A DNA stretch of 64,000 bases from Mangifera indica (Eukaryota; Streptophyta; Magnoliopsida; Sapindales; Anacardiaceae): contig NC_058152.1 of NCBI RefSeq assembly GCF_011075055.1, positions 9,858,001 through 9,922,000 on the forward strand, written 5' to 3'. Shown piece by piece: positions 47,847 to 59,345 of this stretch. Numbering within the stretch: position 1 is the stretch's first letter; each line of letters begins with the position of its first letter. Below the pieces are notes generated by a model, which was not told the origin of the DNA, ran no database searches, and saw only the letters and a program-made list of their open reading frames with translations. The translations under genes were made by a program, and so were the position numbers.

Positions 47847-50304
47847 CTAGGCAGACAGCGAGGTTGCCGCCCCCTCTTCAGTGAAGAATGGAATAGGTTT
47901 GGTTGGCGCTGGGAGGCGGCCAATGCTATCGACTTTATCTTTCAGTTTCGGAGGAGGCCTGGCTGGTCTTGGCAACAACCTCCCCTTCTTGTCAAACCAC
48001 TCTGGCTTAAGTAATGCCCGCAAACCCAATTTGTTGTAATGAACTTTTCGGACAGAACCGCCTGCTGCTTCAACCGCTTCTTTCGCTCTAACGGTCACCC
48101 TTGACACCTGTAAATCCCATTTACATGAGTGCATATTAGTTGAATGCAGTAAACGCAAATATGGATTATGATCGTAAAATCATCAACGAAAAATTGGATT
48201 TCAGTCAATATATCATGAATGCTGAATGTTTTCCAGTAACCAGTCTATAAAAAGTAACACAACTATAAACCTAATATCAGTTTAGCAGAAAACTATGGAA
48301 CATAAATACACAGATAATTAAATAAAAGATGACTCTCATTCATAAAATTTGACCCTTGAGTGACAACACTCCTATTTTTAAGCCAAAAACAGCATAAATT
48401 CTGAACATTATGAAGCAATAGGATAATATATATTAATCGTATGAAACCCTGCAGATTATGATTAGAATTTGCGGACGAAAGGCAATATGAAAACACATAT
48501 ACATTTACCTCCAGATGAATAGGCCACTCGATCTTTTCAGCTCCACGTCCCATCAATCGTACACCGTCTTGTATCTGCTTCCCTATGGCTCCAGCATCCT
48601 ACCGAAACGATGACAGTCAGTATGAACCAAAGCAACATGAATGAAATAATTCATATAAAATATCCAAGAAGTTACATACCTTGAGAGTTTTCATTGTGAT
48701 CAATTCATGAGAATCAATCTTCCCTGCATTTATTAGATATGCAATCTTTCCCAACCCTACTGGCTGACAGAAAATATGAGCAAGTCATTAAGGTATATAC
48801 TTGAAAGAAAGGCTCCATAATCAAGTGAGGTTTAAATGTGGAAAAACAACCTTGAGTACTTCAATAAAAGAAAAGGAAAATTTTATTGATAATACATTTA
48901 AAGAATATAGAGGAACATGTTTTTATTGATCCATGTATTTTGGATAGGAAATGGAAGAGAATAGTATTAATAAGAATAAAGGGCCAAAGATACTAGAAAA
49001 ACTTCCACAGACAGACCCAACATTGCCAGGTCTAAAACATCTGTCCAAGGTGTTACAACAAAGGAATCACAATTGGTTTCAAACACCATCACCATTGGCT
49101 TTGTGCCAGTGTGTAGACAGTGAATAACTACTAGAACTTGACAATGAAGCACTTTAGAAGACTGCAAATGGCATTTTCCCACCAGAAGAAAAATTACACA
49201 ACAAGTGGATTGAATGGAAAATTTGAGAATCATATATGGCATTTGTACAATAAAGGTGGTTGATATAACATATGAGATACCGAAGAAAAACAAAAGCATA
49301 AAAAACTTAGGATAAAAACAGTGAAGTTTTATCTCTTAGTTCAACAAAGAGTAAACATTGACAGGTTTCTTTTAGCGACATGTTTTATCTTTCATTGTAG
49401 AACATGTGATCTGAACAGAACTGGATTCTTGAGGCAAGGATGCAAGGGAGGACAACAAAAAATTGTGGTGAAGATTCATCCTCGTATTTCAACTTCAAAA
49501 GATCCCCCAACATGGACATCTAAATTAACAACCAAACTCAATACAAACACAAAAATGCTATAATTCTACACAGAATCCCCCGTTATTTCCACAACATAGA
49601 TACAGCTGATATCAATTAGACTAAATAAACATTAAAAATGATGGCACAAACATGAAGGCCAAAATTTGTCATTTTGCATCTCAATACAAGTATAATCAAA
49701 ACCCATATTAGTATTTAAAATAATCAGAGTGGGTTGAGCTAGCATAAGTAATTTACCGATTACTTTAAGCTAAATATTTCTTTTCTAATACTCCACAATT
49801 TTCTCAGCAGCCAAACACAAAACCAATCAATCAAACACTTGACACAACCCACAAAAAAAATATATATATATAAAACTCCAATCTTAAACTCAACAAACTC
49901 ATCATATACATAAAAAAGGGTACCTGAAAGGTAAGGCTAAAAGGGTTTTTGAATCCTCTTTTCGGCAATCGACGTCGCATTGGAGTCTGCCCCCCCTCAA
50001 ACCCTAACTTCCCAGAGCCTCTAGCCTTCTGGCCCTTATGTCCTCTCCCAGCAGTTTTTCCCTTCCCTGAACCAATCCCTCGCCCCTTTCTGGTCTTCTT
50101 TTTTCTAGGTATATTATCTCTCAAGTCATTCAAGCTCAAAAGACTGTAAGCCCTAATCCCCATCAAAATTTTGCTTGAAAAAATATTTCTTGGGATCGAA
50201 TTGGGGCATCGTAGGGACTGTATGGAGTGGAATTGTAGTGGGGGTTGTGGGTTCGAGTATAGTCTGTTAGTAGCGGTGAGGAGTGAAGAGATTCTTCTCA
50301 TCAT
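47847..50304 (-). CDS. Organellar (probably mitochondrial) 50S ribosomal protein L15
   Basis: Four exons (high to low): 50304-49924, 48763-48680, 48598-48509, 48107-47847. All are in phase; 816 bases, 271 residues. A Ser/Arg-rich N-terminus of about 60 residues ([17 protein letters not shown]...) lacks acidic residues and suits mitochondrial import. The L15 core follows: [52 protein letters not shown], then [20 protein letters not shown] and [10 protein letters not shown], all conserved in bacterial-type L15. It is an assembly protein of the large ribosomal subunit near the central protuberance. A plastid location is possible but less likely from the presequence. Intact. Intron 1 is 1160 bases long. 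Confidence 0.93.
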
Positions 50305-50313
50305 TTTAGGATC

Positions 50314-50321
50314 TAGGGTTT
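50314..50321 (-). promoter_or_regulatory. Telo-box in the L15 leader
   Basis: AAACCCTA on the minus strand, ten bases before the start codon. Telo-boxes near the start are typical of plant ribosomal protein and other translation genes and link expression to dividing cells. Confidence 0.55.
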
Positions 50322-51101
50322 TAGAAAGTGAATTGAATTAAGAACATTTACAGGGAAATTAGGATTGTGACATAGCAAGGGCGTCTATTGGTTGAAGTTG
50401 TACTTCCAATCATCTCTCGCCACGTAATGAAATAAGGTTTTTTGGTCCATATGCTCATCATTAGTATAAAATTTGTAATTATAATATGAGATATTAAATT
50501 AAATATCCAAGATCACTCTCAATCCACTCTCCTCCGTTGATGAACCAAAACATATTCAACCATTTTAATTGATCTTATAATAATCAATATTAATAAAAAA
50601 AAATTTCCAAAAAATCTATATTAAGCTATATAAATATGATAAATTTTATTTCTTGGGCAAAAAATTTACATAATTTATATGGGCTTAAAGATTTTGAGTT
50701 TTGTGATAAAATATCTATCTATTACACCTATTATGTTTATATGTATTCCAAAATTCTATTTGAAATCATAATTGAATATACTAATTTACAATAATTTTAT
50801 ACAAATATCAATTTACCCCCTACTTCTTTCATAACACCCAATTTTTGCAAATATCAATTAAGCCTCCTAATTTCAAGAAAAATTTTACGAAGTATTTAAA
50901 ACACGAATTGAATTAATGGATAAATAAAGTTTTGAATTAAAATTCATATAAATACTTTAACACCATGAACTGATTTTCTTCAAATCAAACTAAAAAATTT
51001 GAATTTTCTTCTGATCAAACTCACAGTAATAGATGTTTAGTGAAACTAAAAATGTGAATGATAAATCTTAATGGTGTAAAGAAAGCATGAAACACGGGGG
51101 T
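50322..51101. other. L15 promoter, then AT-rich DNA
   Basis: The first 120 bases or so are mixed in composition and likely promoter (a CCAAT motif is present on the minus strand near 50380). 50450-51100 is AT-rich without coding signal and may be the left part of a MULE remnant whose right end is at 52554. Confidence 0.45.
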
Positions 51102-51110
51102 TTATATAGA

Positions 51111-52399
51111 GAGAAATTAATTAAAATAGACATATGAGTTGTCGTTTGTACTTTTTAGGCTAACATTTTTGCCTTTTATTTTTATAAGCAAATGACATAA
51201 TTTGTACCCATTTTGCCTCTAATGTAAAAAAAAAAAAAACTTTAAACTAAAATCAAAACGAAACATACATAAAACTAAATGCAGAAAACACAAAGTAATC
51301 AAAAATGGAAATGTCAAACCAACCAACGACTATCCTTGGAGTTGAAACCTCTTGCAAGTAGTAATACTTCCGATAAGTAACAATACTTCAGAAATGGATT
51401 CAAAGATAAGTTAGAATTTTGGTTATTTATATTTGGTTATCGTTTACACGAATTGAGTTTATGATTATATTTTCTAAACAAATGGTAAAACTCGATCATT
51501 AATAATTGTGGTTTATTTGTTTGAAAGTGTAATCATCGACGGAGAGGAAATCTAGACTCAAGAATATGCAAAGCAACATAAATCGTACAAACTACGCAAA
51601 CTGCCCAAATTATCTTTTTGAATGAATAAAATAGCTTCTACACTCCGCAAAAATTTATAAAGTCAGCATCCCATGCGTTTATCATGTACGCTCCTTCTCG
51701 CTGAAACCCGCCCATGTTTTGATTTTGTCACATGATTTTTGAGTCTAAAGAGAGGCAAACAGTCATGATGATCATGTGCAATATGAGATGAGGGCGTCCG
51801 GTTTGGATTTTAACTCTGCTGCTATCATGTTTCCTTCCACTGTAAACAAATCTTTGTTCAGCATCTGAGGAGTATTACAAAAGGTTACCATGCTTGTCAT
51901 AATTTTATACGCTTTTTATTGTAGTTTGAAATTAATAGGACACAAACAGTACAAACTACGTAGTTTGTATAATTTATCTGTAAATTTGTGTGTTTTGTAT
52001 CTAGATTTTTTCTTTGTTGATGATTATACTTTTAGATAAATAAACCACAATTATTAACAACTATGTTTTATTGTCTATTTGACAAACCTAAATTGTGTAA
52101 ACAACGATCAAACATAAATAATCAAAACTCTAATTTATTTCTAAATCTTTTTTCAAAATGTTGTTGCTTGCTGGATGTTCCAACTGCAAGGATGGTTATC
52201 AGTTGGTTTGAGATTTCCATTTTCGACTACCTTGCATTTGGTTTTATATATATTTTGTTTTGATTTAGAGTTTTTTGTTTTTTATATTAGAGGCAAAATG
52301 AGTATATATTAGTCATTTACTTATAAAAGTAAAAGACAAAAAAATTGGCCTAGAAAAATATAAATGACATACTATATCCGTATTTTAATTAATTTTCCC
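51111..52399. mobile_element. Long foldback (inverted-repeat) element
   Basis: Left arm about 51111-51610 and right arm about 51935-52399 are inverted copies, beginning GAGAAATTAATTAAAATA and (complement) GGGAAAATTAATTAAAATA and sharing GGCAAAATG and AATAAACCACAATTATTAA blocks. The 300-base centre (51640-51900) is unique in the window and less AT-rich. Flanks TTATATAGA and CTATGTAAA match at 6 of 9, all differences being transitions. The outer bases resemble the termini of the MULE at 3645-12833. Confidence 0.8.
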
Positions 52400-52554
52400 T
52401 ATGTAAAAGACATAAATGATATTTTTGATATTTTTAAAAATAGTAAGACATTTTTGTTTAAGTAGTTGAATTATGGGTATTTTCATTCAAATCCTTCGAA
52501 AGAGGGCATTTTTGCTCTGGGCACATGAATTTTGAGCACTTTATGTAATTTCTC
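52400..52554. repeat. MULE right-end fragment
   Basis: GTATTTTCATTCAAATCC, then GGCATTTTTGCTC and ending ATGTAATTTCTC, follows the same plan as the right end of the 9.2-kb MULE (GTATTTTCGTTTAAACAC, GGTATTTTTGCTTAAACC, ending TTTTAATTTCCC). It is thus a related MULE end, with the foldback element sitting just inside it. Its left partner is not certain. Confidence 0.65.
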
Positions 52555-53167
52555 TTATAATAGTATATATGAATGATTTTTCATAGTTTATTTAATTTAA
52601 ATCATTTAATTAAATAATTAATTATGGTATATTTAAAAATTTTAGTCATTGAACTTAATTAAATTTTAAATATGATATTTCTTTATAAATTAAAAAAATT
52701 CATATTTTATCCTAATTTACTCAAATACTAATAAATTATTTAATGAGATTAAACTAAATAAATTAAGATTTAATAAAAATATAAATTAATTGAATTAAAT
52801 AATGAAATTTTATATTCCAATACGATTTTAACTATATTTATATACACATTATTGTTTAATTGACTTAAATGTTTTAAGGGTTGTATTAGTGCTATTGATT
52901 ATTCACATGATCTCATCTCGTTTGCCCTGCATATTTTATATTATATTTTTCTTAAATTTGCATCACTAATAATTCTTTAAATTATTTTTTCTATAATTGA
53001 GGTGTATGTATCCGATTCCAATAAGAATTAAAAAAGAGTAAATAATAGATTATATTCGTAGTTTGAGAGAAAAATACAAACTTCTTTAATATTATAATTT
53101 GAACTTTTCCATAAATAATAGTTAAAATTTTATATTATTTTAACCAAATATCATGTGAATAATCAAT
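52555..53167. other. AT-rich DNA, nothing recognised
   Basis: No coding signal or element ends found. Confidence 0.4.
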
Positions 53168-53530
53168 TTAACCAAATATCAACTTGGATGTAATCAAAAT
53201 AATTATTTCATGATGTAAATGAAGGGCAACATGGTCAAACTTAACTAGAACCACCAAACACCGAAAAATGGATGGGCAACAAATTTACAAATGCAAAGAC
53301 CAATAATCAGTTTAAATTTTTTTAGATGATGTTCAATAACAAAACCTTAGCCAAGATTAACTCGTTATCATGTAGTATTTAAAACGGAAATTGCAACTAG
53401 TACAAAATCTGAAGGGTGTTTTCCCCTTACATATGTTTAATAAACTTTTTATGTAATTGATTAAAGAACAGATCCACAAAACTAGTAAAATGTAAATCTT
53501 GAGACAAGTCCCACCACAATATTAGCACAA
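53168..53530 (-). mobile_element. LTR and leader fragment of a retrotransposon, copy 1
   Basis: Matches 57000-57520 in inverted orientation and 59848-60139 in the same orientation (shared GATTATTTCATGATGTAAATG-like and CAAGATTAACTCG blocks). In element orientation it holds the LTR end (AATACTACAT) followed by a worn version of the primer-binding motif seen at 57250. No internal genes remain. Confidence 0.75.
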
Positions 53531-53619
53531 TATGAGTTATCACATTTCATGATTTCTTGCCAACAATGTGGCTGAAAAATTCAAGCATAATATAATTTCA
53601 TGCCAATATTCTCCACTGA

Positions 53620-53890
53620 TCAAGCGCAATGTGAGCACAATATTAGCACAATACGAATTGACAATCAAAACTGAGATGTTTAAGAAGATGAGACCGTACA
53701 ATGGGCTAAAAAATTCAAGTATAATCATTGATGTTCAACATAACGGACCCAAATAATCCAGACTTTAGGAGGAAGATTCTTCTTAGGGAGGTACTAATTA
53801 AGATGAGTTCAAAAGAGGTAGCAAGTGATGAAAGACAATATAAGATTAGAAGAATGAAAGATAAATTAACATCCCACATCTTCTATACTC
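53620..53890 (+). pseudogene. TFIIS-like (transcription elongation factor S-II) central-domain fragment, copy 1
   Basis: The first frame gives EMFKKM; the next frame gives MMFNITDPNNPDFRRKILL, then MSSKEVASDERQ. These match the plant TFIIS central domain (RSIMFNLKDPNNPDLRR, GEV, MASDERK). A frameshift near 53720 and loss of the N- and C-terminal domains, including the zinc ribbon, show a dead fragment. A second fragment lies at 59085-59345 in opposite orientation. Confidence 0.75.
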
Positions 53891-54716
53891 TCAAAGTCAT
53901 CTCCACCAACATCACACATCTTCTCCTTACCATCATAATACTTAGAGTTAGCCATTGACAATAAATGAAAATTATTATGAACAAAAATCAAAATTTCTAC
54001 ACTTTTTGAAATTAATTTATTCCTTCTAATTAAATGAATGAAGGAATAAGTATTTTAATTTCTTTTACGATAAGAGAAGAAACTAGGTTGTTCGAGTACT
54101 CTGAATGTCAACTTTTAAAAGCAATGGAACATTTGAACCAAAACATGCCCACCACTTATAATCATTGATTCTAGAACACCTCTTAAATTTTTCTTGGCCA
54201 ACTAGATATTATATATTTGGCCAAGAAAAAGACTAGTGAAAGACCATGAATCAATCTGTCTTAGACCAATATTATTTACTAAAAAATAATAATTGAAAAT
54301 CATAAATTTATCAAACATATAATAATTGATTATCAAGTAATAACTCAATCATATGCTTAGAAAGTATCATGTTATTTAACTTAATAAGTTATACTTGTAT
54401 ATAGTTTTTTATTCAAGGTAAGTAAGATCATTAGAAATTATAGATATTTTTTAATAATCTTTGTAATTAATTAATGAATTTTTAGTGGATGAAAAGAAAA
54501 AGAAAATAAAAATGAATTATGGGATGCCGATATCATGAGGATTGCAACATTTATCAATTATTTAAAAAAATAAATTTTTTAAATATTTTATTGAATAGCT
54601 TGTAAATAAAATAATTAACTTTCAACTCTTTTTTTTTTTTTTAAATTATAAGCAAATTTAAGCCCTCTAAAATATGTTAGGTATAAAACAAGGATACGAT
54701 GTCGTGTCATTAGTGG
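53891..54716. other. AT-rich DNA with a small LTR shard
   Basis: 54195-54275 repeats parts of the LTR at 57000 (AATCAATCTGTCTTAGACCA, and TTGGCCAAGAAAAAGACTAG). The rest shows no coding signal. Confidence 0.5.
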
Positions 54717-54724
54717 AGCTGTGT

Positions 54725-55758
54725 CAGAGATGTCAATGGGCCGGGTTGGCTTCGGCTCGGCCCATTGAGTTAATAGGCCGAGTTAGGCCTAAGACCCAAA
54801 CAGTAATAGGCCTTTGGGCCGGGCCGACCCATTAAAATATAAAAGGCTTAAGCCCGACCTTAATTGGGTCAGGCCGGGCTTTAATTGAGTCGAACTGGGT
54901 TGGGCTTTAATTGGGCCATTTAAACACAAATATTTTTCAATATTTAATCAATATTTTAAAATTTTTAATCAATATTAAAACCCATTTAATCAATATTTTA
55001 AAAAAAATTTTAATTAAAATTTTTAAACACAAATGATTTTTCAGTTATTAAAATCGATGACAGTATCCCAAATATTTTATTTATAATCCCTCACTTGTAG
55101 CAGAGGAATACCGTAGTTATATGATGAAAAATATTATAAATTGATAACATAATACAAATAAATTAATTTATATATGGTATAAATTACAAAAACATAAATA
55201 AAATATATCTATTATATGACATTTATCTACTCATCTTTTATATCTGAATCTCTGAATTCTTCAAAGATAAAAAATTATTATTTGTGAATTTAGATATTTT
55301 ATAATATTTTGTAATGATAAAATTAAAATAAAAATGAAATTATAAATATAAATAATTATTATTTACGAATTTAGATATTTTTCGAAAGAGAGTTAATGAG
55401 AAAAAATAAGATTGAAAATATAATGAAATAATTGAGATTGAGAGATTAAAAAATTTGTAAATAAAAGTGAAAATGAAGGAAAATAAAATATATGTATTTA
55501 AAAAGATAAATAAATAAGAAAATTAAGTAAAGGCCAATCTGCTTCTGCCAAATGGCAGAAGTAGAAAAAAAATTTTTTTAAACAGTATTGGGTTGGGCTG
55601 GACCATCACATAGATTTAATATTAAAACCTTAAATTCAGCTTGATAAACCCATGGGTTTAACTAACACTCTACTATCAGATGGGGTTTTATCGTGCGCGA
55701 GCTTTTTATCTTACTTCCAGCTGGGCCTCCATTTGACCCGGCCCAATTGCCGTGTCTA
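54725..55758. mobile_element. Non-autonomous hAT element upstream of SEC61-beta
   Basis: Perfect 8-bp duplication AGCTGTGT at 54717-54724 and 55759-55766. The ends CAGAGATGTCAATGGGCCGG and (complement) TAGACACGGCAATTGGGCCG are inverted copies. Sub-terminal GGGCCGGGCC and GGCCCAT motifs are typical of this plant hAT group. No transposase frame. The right end is 38 bases from the SEC61-beta TATA box. Confidence 0.92.
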
Positions 55759-55796
55759 AGCTGTGTTCTGGTTGACCATCGCCAAACCGTAGGAGG

Positions 55797-55807
55797 TATA
55801 AAATAAA
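55797..55807 (+). promoter_or_regulatory. TATA box of the SEC61-beta gene
   Basis: TATAAAATAAA, about 85 bases before the leader-intron donor. It is the only strong TATA motif between the hAT element and the coding region. Confidence 0.65.
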
Positions 55808-55882
55808 ACGAGACGTTTCAGCGTTTTCACAAATAGTACATTCAAAGCAATTCTTGGACGATCAGAATCTCGAGTCGACTCA

Positions 55883-56428
55883 GTGAGTTCACAACCTTCT
55901 TCTCTCTTTTTCTTATGTATTCATTTGTTGATTTTTCTCCGTTTTAATGCCTAGATCTGATTCAAGGATTCAAGGATTCAAAATTATGCGGTCTGCGCGT
56001 TTAAAGTTTAGATTTCGAACCGTTATCGCTATTTGATTTTGAATCGATTTTATTATATAGAATTTCGAATATAAAATCACCGTTAGGGTTAGATTTTTTT
56101 TTAAGATTTATGATTTCTTAGATAGGTTGGTTAATCTATAATGTCCTTATTTTTATAGGGACTGATTTGTAAATTCCATTGTTAAGAAGCCTGGTTTGTG
56201 CTTGTTTTGATTATAAAATTTAGGTTTGGTTAATAAGCATATTGATTTATCGAATTTGGGTTTTTATTTGGAAATTGTATTTGCCAATTGGGTTTGTGGG
56301 TTGATTTGTAAATTGTTTGATTATTGACATTGCATTGGAGGAGATTTTGATTGTGCTTGATTTGGGTAAAGTTGTTATTATTGAAATGTTGAATTGGGGA
56401 TTTGAAATTTGATTGTTGGATGGCTTAG
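55883..56428 (+). promoter_or_regulatory. Leader intron of the SEC61-beta gene
   Basis: A GTGAGT donor at 55883 and a GGCTTAG acceptor ending at 56428, two bases before the start codon. The T-rich content and lack of open frames fit an intron. Confidence 0.7.
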
Positions 56429-56430
56429 GA

Positions 56431-56673
56431 ATGGCTTTGACTGGAGCGCCAAGAGGAAGTGCAGCGGCGGCTGCCAGCATGCGTAGGAGAAGGACTTCAA
56501 GTGGTGCTGCTGCATCAGGTGGTGCTGCTGGTACCATGCTCCAGTTCTACACAGATGATGCACCGGGACTTAAGATCTCACCAAATGTTGTGCTTGTCAT
56601 GAGTATTGGTTTCATTGCTTTTGTTGCTATTCTTCATGTAATGGGTAAGCTTTACTTTGTTCGAAAAGAGTAG
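56431..56673 (+). CDS. SEC61B: Protein transport protein Sec61 subunit beta
   Basis: 80 residues in one coding exon, the normal plant length. The N-terminus is Ala/Gly/Ser-rich and basic ([16 protein letters not shown]), followed by the conserved cytosolic block [16 protein letters not shown] at about 36-51 and one C-terminal membrane segment ([19 protein letters not shown]). It ends in LYFVRKE. As a tail-anchored subunit it joins Sec61 alpha and gamma in the ER translocon, aiding entry of secretory proteins. The start just after the leader-intron acceptor fits family sequence. No damage seen, despite the hAT element close to its promoter. Confidence 0.95.
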   Translation: MALTGAPRGSAAAAASMRRRRTSSGAAASGGAAGTMLQFYTDDAPGLKISPNVVLVMSIGFIAFVAILHVMGKLYFVRKE

Positions 56674-56999
56674 AGCGGGTTTTGTTTGCCTATCAAATTT
56701 TAGTATGGTGAGTTCTGGATTTTGGAAGGCAGTGTTTGCCAAGTTTATTGCAGAAAGACGTTGCTCAAAGTAATATGATTCTTGTTCTAAGCTTTGCTTT
56801 AGACACATTCAAAATTTTAATAGTAGTTTTTTCTTAATGAGAATTTACAGTTGATTTAATTTTTGCCGTTGGGCAATGATGTGTATGATATTACCCCTCT
56901 TAAAATATTTACTTAAACAAAGTTTATGTTGGCATTCACAGCTTAGACTTGTCCTTGAAAGGATAAGATAACTAGTTAGATCTCTTGTACAGCAAGAGG

Positions 57000-57520
57000 T
57001 TTAGGAATCAATCTGTCTTAGACCAAACTTGGGTGTGAGATTGTAGTTAGGACTTGTGTCTACTTGGCCAAAAAAAAGACTAGGTGGGTCGATCTTGTCC
57101 TTCGTTTTATGTCATGTCTCAAGATTTTCATTTTACTTGTTTGTTGGATCTTTTCTCTAATCAGTTATATAAAAAGTTTATTAAACATATATAAGGGGAA
57201 AGGCCTTTCAGTTTATGTAAAAATTGCAATGTGCATTTTAGATACTACATGGTATCTGAGTTGATCTTGGCCAATGTTTTTTATGAACATTGTCTAAGAA
57301 AATTTAGACCACATAACTGGTTTTTCTAATTGGTATTTCTCATTCAGCTGATTATTTGTCTTTGCATCTTTTGCCCTTAACATTTTTTTGAGTTTGGTGG
57401 ATGTTGTTCAGTTTGACCATGTTGGCCTCCATTTACATCATGAAATAATCATTTTGATTACATCTGATTTCATATTGAGTTAAATTTGATTATGTAATCA
57501 TGTTAAAACAACTAGGTTTT
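57000..57520 (+). mobile_element. LTR and leader fragment of a retrotransposon, longest copy
   Basis: The LTR part (about 57006-57249) ends GATACTACA and is followed by TGGTATCTGAG (57250-57260), close to the TGGTATCAGAGC site complementary to initiator tRNA-Met. About 250 bases of leader follow. Fragments of the same element are at 53168, 54195 and 59848. No coding part was found, so it is a truncated insertion, probably copia type. Confidence 0.65.
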
Positions 57521-57579
57521 GAAGTGCTACCAAGAAAGAGTCTGGTTGGTCCAGGTTGTGCACCAATGTGTACAACTCA

Positions 57580-57833
57580 GGTTAGCAAAACAGCAGAAAG
57601 AATCCCCACCAAGTAATACGATCCAAGATTAACATATGCACCAATCTTCTGCCATCCACAGCCTTTAGCATTGCCTGATCCATCATAATCATGGTGGTTT
57701 TATACTACTAGAATATATAGATTAACGTTTTCATATTGAGTAAAAGCTGAGAGGCAATAAGAACCTCAAAGTCTCTACTGCTAAATGCGCGGCTTCTGTA
57801 TTCCCTGCTCCCAATTCGTTGGACACCTGAGTG
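57580..57833 (-). pseudogene. MATE (DETOXIFICATION) transporter remnant, two exons
   Basis: Exon-like piece 57833-57731, after a TTATAG acceptor, gives TQVSNELGAGNTEAAHLAVE, the conserved VSNELGAGN block of plant MATE antiporters. The next piece (57690-57590) gives GCGWQKIGAYVNLGSYYLVG, another hallmark, then a stop where the family continues with FVLHIGGKGLW. The first ten or so helices and the C-terminus are missing, so this is a fragment. Live relatives export metabolites or toxins by proton exchange. Confidence 0.8.
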
Positions 57834-57840
57834 CTATAAT

Positions 57841-58796
57841 TACAAACATTCAAGACATTAATAGGTACCATTAATTACTTCAAGTGTATATTAGACTCAT
57901 TGGTAAAAAAACAGTTAATATGATTGTAGATCAACTGCTACAAACTTCAGAACACAAACATGTAATTCCTTAGTTTGCAAGTCATCTTACACCACCACTA
58001 AGTCCAAAGAGGATCATCTTGGTCAGAAAAATAAAATGCCAAAGAAATTTTCAAGAAAACTGTCAGTATCTAGAGCAATAAAAGCTGACCTTGTAGAAAG
58101 CACCGAAGTTTGATCATCTTTTAATTATCAACCATTTTATTTTCAGTTTGATCATTAATCATTTATGTCACTGCAATCACAGCCTCCATTGAGTCCACTT
58201 GAATAAAATATGGCAGCCCATGCTAAGAAATATTAATTTTGCGGACAATTACATGAAAATATGGTGGTGAATTGTCCAGTTTTGTTGGAATAATAAGGGA
58301 GTAGAAGCACCAACAGTGAGTACTACGTTGACATGGTTTGCACGAGATTTTTCAGTGTCAATTTGTACAACAATTAAACCAACAGCATGAAGTTTCCTAT
58401 ATGAATTTTTATCGAAACAAAATGGTAAAAAATTGACTATATTTTGGCTTTTTAAGAATAACAATATATTACACATCATGCAAAATAACAACAATTCGGT
58501 GATAATTTCTAATTTCAAACTTGGAGAGAGCTTTAGATTTTGATGCTAGTTATCAATGCCATAAACTTTTAACAAGTTAGATTTGGCCCAAATCAATTTC
58601 CAAAACCAAGTTTACCTTCGGCCGAATATGGTTTTCACCGCTTTCATAGCGAAAAAGAATTTCCAGGTCCATCCATGTTCACTTTTTCAGCATACCCGCA
58701 AATTATAGCAGGTCAAGAATGATGGGTTCTTTCATGCATACCATAAGAAAAAAGAAAAAAAATCTAGCAGAACTTAAATTCATCAACCATCACCAT
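57841..58796. other. DNA with no confirmed gene
   Basis: Base composition is less extreme than in the repeats. Minus-strand exons of the MATE remnant or of the gene fragment at 58797 may hide here, but I could not join any. The frame at 58249-58518 has no family resemblance. Confidence 0.4.
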
Positions 58797-58898
58797 TTAT
58801 ACAGCCAGTATTGCAGAATCAGAGGTCCCCTGTTGAGAAACAGAGGCCTCAGCAGCTGCACGCATATATAGAACCTGGAATACGCCCAATATTGGTAC
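58797..58898 (-). CDS. Orphan C-terminal exon candidate, unknown gene
   Basis: After an AATTGTAG acceptor, 33 codons run to TAA: VPILGVFQVLYMRAAAEASV, then SQQGTSDSAILAV. The start looks like the end of a membrane helix and the tail is Ser/Ala-rich. Composition is protein-like, but no upstream exon was identified and I do not recognise it. It may be part of a degraded gene. Confidence 0.3.
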   Translation of the reverse strand, partial: VPILGVFQVLYMRAAAEASVSQQGTSDSAILAV

Positions 58899-59084
58899 CT
58901 ACAATTATGTATAGTTCAGATAGTTGTAGCAGCCATATATATCAAATGGAATAAAGTAAAAAACAAATATTGAACAAATACTAATAAATTGTTATTTCAT
59001 CTTGAAATCAATCCAAAGATTCCAACCATTTTACTTCACCAAAACCAGCTTTCTCTTTTGATGTTTCCTTAGCCATTTGTTCTC

Positions 59085-59345
59085 TCAAAAATGCTTTGTT
59101 TTTTTTTCTTTCTAATCTCACATTGTCTTTCATCACTTGCTAGCTCTTCTGAAGGCTTCATCTCCCCAAAAGGTATCTTCCTCATCAAGTCTAGATTGTT
59201 TGGATCCTTTATGTTAAATATAATTGATCTGTACCTTTTTTAGCCACATTGTACTGTCACATCTTCTTAAACATCTCAGTTTCGATTGACAACTCTTATT
59301 GTGCTAATATTGTGCTTAATCAGTGGAGAATATTGGCATGAAATT
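59085..59345 (-). pseudogene. TFIIS-like central-domain fragment, copy 2
   Basis: The minus strand gives ETEMFKKM then a stop, and in another frame YRSIIFNIKDPNN, MRKIPFGEM and EELASDERQ, the TFIIS central-domain signature. It shares DNA-level similarity with 53620-53890 (AATATTCTCCACTGAT and AGCAAGTGATGAAAGACAAT blocks). Stops and frameshifts are present and no zinc ribbon was found. Confidence 0.75.

Noticed and set aside
54740..54910. GGGCC-rich block as a possible rRNA or CpG-island fragment
   Set aside because: Explained by sub-terminal repeats of the hAT element with an exact 8-bp duplication.
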